A stretch of DNA of 64,000 bases, taken from positions 744,001-808,000 of the forward strand of contig JAWZYV010016956.1 of the NCBI GenBank assembly GCA_038373885.1, given 5' to 3'. Under the pieces are notes generated by a model. The model did no database searches and had not been told where the DNA came from. It was given only the letters and a program-made list of their open reading frames with translations. Origin of the DNA: Cheiracanthium punctorium (Eukaryota; Arthropoda; Arachnida; Araneae; Cheiracanthiidae). A program made the position numbers and the translations under genes. This document shows positions 61,901 through 64,000 of this stretch, one piece after another; the stretch's first letter is position 1; every line of letters starts with the position of its first letter.

Positions 61901-63321
61901 AAAATTACCATGCATGAAGTTAAATTCCTACTAATAGAACAATACGTTAAATTGTATTACGTATTGTTTTATTAATAACAATAACTCATGTCTTCAAAAA
62001 CGAAATAATTGTGATATAAAATAACAAATTACAAAACTAAAGAAGTATAGTATTTTAGAAATACAGAACAAAAGTAAAAAAAAAAAAAATGGATAATCTA
62101 CAGCAGGGGTTCCCAACCTTTTTACTACTTAATCCTCTCGAAAGATTTTTTTTTCAATGGACCCTCTAATTTTTTTAATACATAAAAAATTACCATGCAT
62201 GAAGTTAAAAGATAATTAAATAACTAAAAAAGTTACATTTTATTAAACCACTTTCAAATTCACAGAATTATGTAATCGTAATATATACAGGGTTTCCCAA
62301 GAAGGTGGCAACGGGCTTTAACTCTTTATCTATTAGAGATAAGTGGTCAGAGTAAGTTGAAAAAATGTTTAAAATAAGGTCGGAAATAAGACTCCGTTAA
62401 GAAAAAAATTTCTTTCGTTAATTTTCAAAAAGTTACACTTTTTAAATTTGTATACGAACCCCGTACAAAACAATTTCCAATTAGTAAAATGTGTTCCATA
62501 CACTAATGAAATGACTTATAAAATTTGAGAATTACACCTTAAAAAGTGTCAAAGATATGAAGATAAATATAACGCTGACTTAAACCACTTTTCAATGGCT
62601 CTCGAAGGGAAAATAATCACATCGAATGATCGCAATTTCATGGGTCGTGCAGAAATTACGAAAGAAATTATTATTATTTTAATTTTTACTCTAGCAAACG
62701 TTTACAATCAAAACCATGAATAGTCCCCGATAATCTATATTAGTGGTGAAATTATATCACCCCGGTCTCTTTAGATATCTCTGCAACGTTGTATAATAAA
62801 AGGCTCAAATTTGGTACATTCCCTCATTAGTGTATGGGGAACATTTTACTGATTTGGAATGTTTTTGTATTTGAGGGTCATATTCAAATTTAAAAAGTGT
62901 AACTTTTTGAAAATTAACAAAAGAATTTTTTTCTTAAAGGAGTCTTATTTCCAACCTTATTTTAAACACTTTTTCAATTTACACTAACCACTTATCTCTA
63001 ATGGATAACGAATTAGAGCCCGTTTCCACCAAAGGAAATAGAAAGAACGTAATTTTAAGGGCGAAGCCTGTTTAGAATCTCATTTTAAAGAAATGTCTAT
63101 AGCTTATGAAATTATATCACCGTTTAAGTTTCAGTAGATTTGAGATCATAACTGCAAAAATAAATGTAAATGCAAAATAACAAAAAAGATACACTTACCA
63201 TAGGCCGAAGCGAAAATTATATCAGGCTTGATATTCTTGTAGACAAAATCGTAGTTTTGTGCTTTCACCACGCTTGAACCACTTAATATGGCTCTCAGCG
63301 AGGTCAAGTGATGGCGTTTTG
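43845..63321 (-). CDS. AACS: Acetoacetyl-CoA synthetase, 3' part (7 exons, gene continues right of window)
   Basis: AACS activates acetoacetate to acetoacetyl-CoA in the cytosol with ATP and CoA, feeding ketone carbon into sterol and fatty-acid synthesis. Minus-strand exons: 63199-63321, 58170-58283, 56415-56540, 53474-53543, 51867-51925, 50423-50624 and 43845-43979. They cover roughly residues 400 to the end of a protein of about 670. Visible motifs are [41 protein letters not shown], the ATP-site VGDLAIINP, the hinge segment [12 protein letters not shown], and the A10 motif MNGKK whose Lys completes adenylation. Phases agree at every junction except inside 50423-50624, which is one base short. 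The ATP-binding P-loop and first half lie beyond position 64000. Identification rests on remembered family sequence. Confidence 0.93.
44238..44900 (+). mobile_element. Internally deleted mariner/Tc1-type element with long TIRs
   Basis: Arms at about 44238-44405 and 44728-44900 are inverted repeats of about 170 bp starting TGTCCCAAAAATGACTGAT, with (A)n, then GACGGAATGCGATAGATATG. Between them a plus-strand frame (44421-44669) encodes [20 protein letters not shown] and [20 protein letters not shown], the C-terminal DDE part of a mariner-family transposase (PRSPDL.PCDFFLW in relatives). Only this last third is left, so the element cannot move by itself. Confidence 0.8.
44721..46242. repeat. 1.5-kb direct duplication, copy 1
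   Basis: Begins in the right TIR of the mariner element (CATAGATTTCAACGTCACC at 44731) and ends at GCAAAATCGGTGAA near 46242. Copy 2 lies exactly 2300 bp to the right. Only a few substitutions and small indels separate them. Confidence 0.93.
46243..46850. repeat. Tandem, palindrome-rich repeat (period about 86-89 bp)
   Basis: At least three units (46309, 46395, about 46484) share ATGCCCAAAATCTCGCC then TTGGCGAGTTTTGGCG and AAATATCGCCAAATTTGGCG. Each has the hairpin TTGGCGA-AATA-TCGCCAA and the perfect palindrome CGCCAAATTTGGCG. A diverged fourth unit lies near 46770-46830. Confidence 0.85.
47021..48542. repeat. 1.5-kb direct duplication, copy 2
   Basis: Near-identical to 44721-46242, including an orphan half of the mariner TIR at its left end. 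The small ORFs in both copies (45934-46119, 48191-48574, minus) lack recognisable domains. Confidence 0.93.
48543..50422. other. AACS intron sequence, mostly unassigned
   Basis: Contains the Tigger-like MITE at 49446-49604. A block at 48915-48995 (TTTATCGTTTAACACCAGTATTTTGAGTG) recurs at 61485-61515, so it belongs to an unclassified dispersed repeat. No exon seen. Confidence 0.6.
49446..49604. mobile_element. pogo/Tigger-like MITE, about 160 bp
   Basis: Left AGTTGAACTCGGTTA and right TAACCCAGTTCAACTGTA are inverted repeats ending in the CAGTTGAAC terminus of Tigger-type MITEs. Inner GACG(C/T)TATAA motifs recur. Confidence 0.7.
50423..50624 (-). CDS. AACS: AACS exon with an apparent 1-base deletion
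   Basis: After GCAG the frame reads VDTF, then hits a stop; one frame over it continues [20 protein letters not shown] and on to ETADIP. Exon phases demand a length of 2 modulo 3, but it is 202 nt (1 modulo 3). The missing base is at about 50611-50616, in TTCCGGAA. An alternative acceptor (AAATAG, exon start 50608) would keep frame but drop about eight conserved residues. Confidence 0.88.
51061..51229. mobile_element. hAT-like MITE with poly-G/poly-C ends, 169 bp, TSD CCGCATAC
   Basis: Perfect 8-bp duplications CCGCATAC at 51053-51060 and 51230-51237. The right end CTGGATACGTGCCTG and left end CAAGGACTCAATTGG are only partly inverse. A G10 run near the left end and CCCCCCTCCCCC near the right end mirror each other. 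Confidence 0.85.
51867..51925 (-). CDS. AACS: AACS exon (hinge/A8 segment)
   Basis: Encodes [19 protein letters not shown], matching the [18 protein letters not shown] hinge motif of AACS. Acceptor GCCAG, donor TTG|GTAAGT; phase 2 in, phase 1 out. Confidence 0.96.
51926..53473. other. AACS intron, no repeat or gene recognised
   Basis: AT-rich sequence with a (AAAT)n microsatellite near 52633-52652 and short poly-C (53427-53438). Open frames at 52199-52408, 52552-52761 and 52903-53139 show no conserved motif. Confidence 0.5.
53474..53543 (-). CDS. AACS: AACS exon (A7 ATP-site segment)
   Basis: Encodes [20 protein letters not shown] then GR, matching [21 protein letters not shown]; the GD carries the ribose-binding Asp of adenylating enzymes. 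Acceptor TTTCAG, donor AAG|GTAAAT. Confidence 0.94.
53544..56414. other. AACS intron, nothing assigned
   Basis: AT-rich. A GC-richer stretch at 55090-55270 (CGGGGTAAAACGCGCAC) might be a transposon end, but I found no partner end or TSD. Confidence 0.45.
56415..56540 (-). CDS. AACS: AACS exon
   Basis: Encodes [20 protein letters not shown], then [19 protein letters not shown]. Matches WGESGELVCTKPIPCQP..FWND....YRKAYFSKFPG. Acceptor TGTCTAG, donor CAG|GTATTT. Confidence 0.96.
56589..56906. mobile_element. TIR element of the AGGGTGTCC family, about 318 bp
   Basis: Left AGGGTGTCCTAAAAAGGTGG and right TACCTTATTTGGATACCCTG are inverted repeats, flanked by TA. It is related to the longer element at 62288-63040 (shared TTATCTATTAGAGATAAGT). 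TA flanks suggest mariner/Tc1 type. Confidence 0.65.
56898..58085. repeat. Three direct repeats of about 100-160 bp
   Basis: Units starting ATACCCTGTATAA(C/T)GAAAC at about 56899, 57826 and 57987 share GTAAATGTCGTATTTGTACTTATA and AA(A/T)TAA(T/C)TAAAG(T/C)T(A/G)GCAAAACAT. The last two are in tandem. Confidence 0.8.
58170..58283 (-). CDS. AACS: AACS exon
   Basis: Encodes [20 protein letters not shown] then [17 protein letters not shown], matching GGTDI......LPVYKGEIQ...LGM.VE...E. The second Gly of the family's GG is encoded across the splice. Acceptor CTGCAG, donor CAG|GTAATT. Confidence 0.94.
59860..60830 (-). pseudogene. Degenerate mariner-type transposase
   Basis: Reading leftward, fragments separated by stops include [20 protein letters not shown] (mariner WI.HYDPE.K.QS..W region, 60350-60470) and, near 59900-59990, [18 protein letters not shown], the usual mariner C terminus. 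Frameshifts and stops throughout, plus the inserted MITE at 60147, show an old copy. Ends are approximate. ACCCTGTATAACACATTGGTC is repeated at 59778 and 59818, just past the 3' end. Confidence 0.75.
60147..60329. mobile_element. hAT-like MITE inside the mariner pseudogene, 183 bp
   Basis: CAGAGTTGCCCACTGTTCCG and CGGAGCAGTTGGCAACTCTG are long inverted repeats, extending through AACCACTTTTT. Flanks GCCTTAAT and GCCTTCAT match at seven of eight bases (one base shared with the right end). Confidence 0.82.
61151..61485. repeat. Large hairpin with an extra direct copy
   Basis: The arm 61151-61272 is the near-perfect reverse complement of 61362-61485 (GAACGAAACGCGTATCCTCT, CCCTTCGACGTAAAGAACAC and so on). 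The loop holds a second forward copy of about 84 bp (61279-61360), so two direct copies oppose one inverted copy. Confidence 0.92.
61690..62220. repeat. Tandem duplication of about 290 bp with hAT-like CAGGGG(C/T)TCCCAA ends
   Basis: ACAACTGATGTCTTCAAAAAC at 61690 recurs near 61978, followed by matching sequence including GCAGGGG(C/T)TCCCAA(T/C)CTTTTTAC at 61812 and 62104. The CAGGGGTTCCCAACC motif is a common hAT terminus, here without a visible opposite end. Confidence 0.75.
62288..63040. mobile_element. Long-TIR element of the CAGGGTTTCC family, about 750 bp
   Basis: Arms of about 200 bp (62288-62500 and 62840-63040) are imperfect inverted repeats: AGGTGGCAACGGGCTTTAAC against the reverse complement reading GGTGGAAACGGGCTCTAATT, and AAAAAGTTACACTTTTTAAA against AAAAAGTGTAACTTTTTGA. 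The middle (62500-62840) has no coding frame. Related to 56589-56906. Confidence 0.75.
63199..63321 (-). CDS. AACS: AACS exon (first one in the window)
   Basis: Encodes [20 protein letters not shown], then [20 protein letters not shown]. Matches the [23 protein letters not shown] segment. Acceptor ATTCTAG, donor ATG|GTAAGT; phase 1 in and phase 1 out. Confidence 0.95.
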
Positions 63322-63651
63322 CTAGAATATATTCAAACATCAGAAGCTGATACTTATACAAGTTGTTGTTTTACATATTTAGTTTTTTCCCCCGTCCATG
63401 TATGGTCAATTACATCTTATTGCTTGACCAGAAGCAAAAGCAAAATAACTTTTAACTTTATTTAAAGCTTAGAATTTTAAGATAATCTGAAATATTGAAA
63501 GTAATTATAAAGTAATTATAAAAAAAGAAAATTTAACCCTTGCTTAATTTGTGATATCATCAAGTAATCTATAATTAATGATATTTAAGGATAAATAACT
63601 TTAAAAGACCAGAAAAAGGTAGTTCTGTATATTATTCCCCCCCCCCCCCCC

Positions 63652-63682
<31 letters not shown>

Positions 63683-64000
63683 CGTCGAAGTATCAATACC
63701 AGTTTGGCACATAAAAGTTCTATATTAGTATAAAATTTAACGAACTGATATACCGAATTAACAAGAAAGGCGATTTTTTTTAAGGGAAAAAAATGATAAA
63801 ATTGCTTCTATTCCTTATCACATCACAATTTACTCTTCATAACTATAAATTAAAAAAAAAAATAATCAAATTGAAACCAAGCGCCATGGCTTTTCCCGAA
63901 ATTAGGCAGCGAAACCTCCTAATTTCACCCAGGTAATTTTACACACCCACTTTGCAGTTTTCTTTTTCTAATCCCAGTTGGGCATCCATGTTACTTGTCC
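63322..64000. other. AACS intron at the window edge
   Basis: AT-rich, with a C14 plus A30 tract at 63637-63680. No upstream AACS exon is visible before the window ends. Confidence 0.6.

Larger units (their letters stand above)
58284..63198. other. AACS intron (4.9 kb) rich in transposon debris
   Basis: Holds a mariner pseudogene (59860-60830) with a MITE in it, a large hairpin (61151-61485), a tandem duplicated segment (61690-62220) and a long-TIR element (62288-63040). No exon seen. Confidence 0.7.

Overview
The window is eukaryotic nuclear DNA: AT-rich, with long introns, consensus GT..AG splice sites, tRNA-derived SINEs, many hAT-type short elements with 8-bp target-site duplications (TSDs), a jockey-like LINE, mariner remnants and a P-element-like THAP transposon. 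The two host proteins and the repeat mix suggest an arthropod, most likely a chelicerate such as a spider. The species call is inference.

Two conserved host genes lie on the minus strand, and both run off the window. Positions 402-28010 hold the 5' half of NSMAF (protein FAN). Sixteen coding exons join in perfect phase from the start codon (28010) into the BEACH domain (about 415 codons: PH/GRAM region, then BEACH start); the rest of BEACH and the WD repeats lie left of the window. Positions 43845-63321 hold the 3' part of AACS (acetoacetyl-CoA synthetase). Seven exons run from the middle of the adenylation domain to the stop codon, and one of them (50423-50624) carries an apparent 1-base deletion. 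None of these exons stands out in a plain ORF list; they were found by homology and splice phase.

Between the two genes (about 28.4-43.8 kb) is an accessory island. It holds a truncated jockey-like LINE split by a hAT MITE, a 90-bp tandem repeat, and GC-richer intronless coding remnants on both strands. Two of these remnants have textbook TATA-plus-initiator promoters at the same spacing. A decayed C2H2 zinc-finger gene in the island is cut in two by a 5.2-kb P-element-like transposon (32778-38006). That transposon carries an intact 945-residue THAP transposase, and removing it with one TSD copy brings the zinc-finger linker back into frame. A 1,000-bp hAT element sits further along the same remnant.

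The introns are full of mobile DNA: at least ten hAT-like elements with readable TSDs, SINEs with long TSDs, pogo/Tigger-like MITEs, mariner fragments, a 1.5-kb near-identical direct duplication (44721-46242 and 47021-48542), a palindrome-rich tandem repeat (46.3-46.6 kb) and a large hairpin with an extra copy (61151-61485). No rRNA, tRNA gene, CRISPR array or bacterial-type operon was seen.
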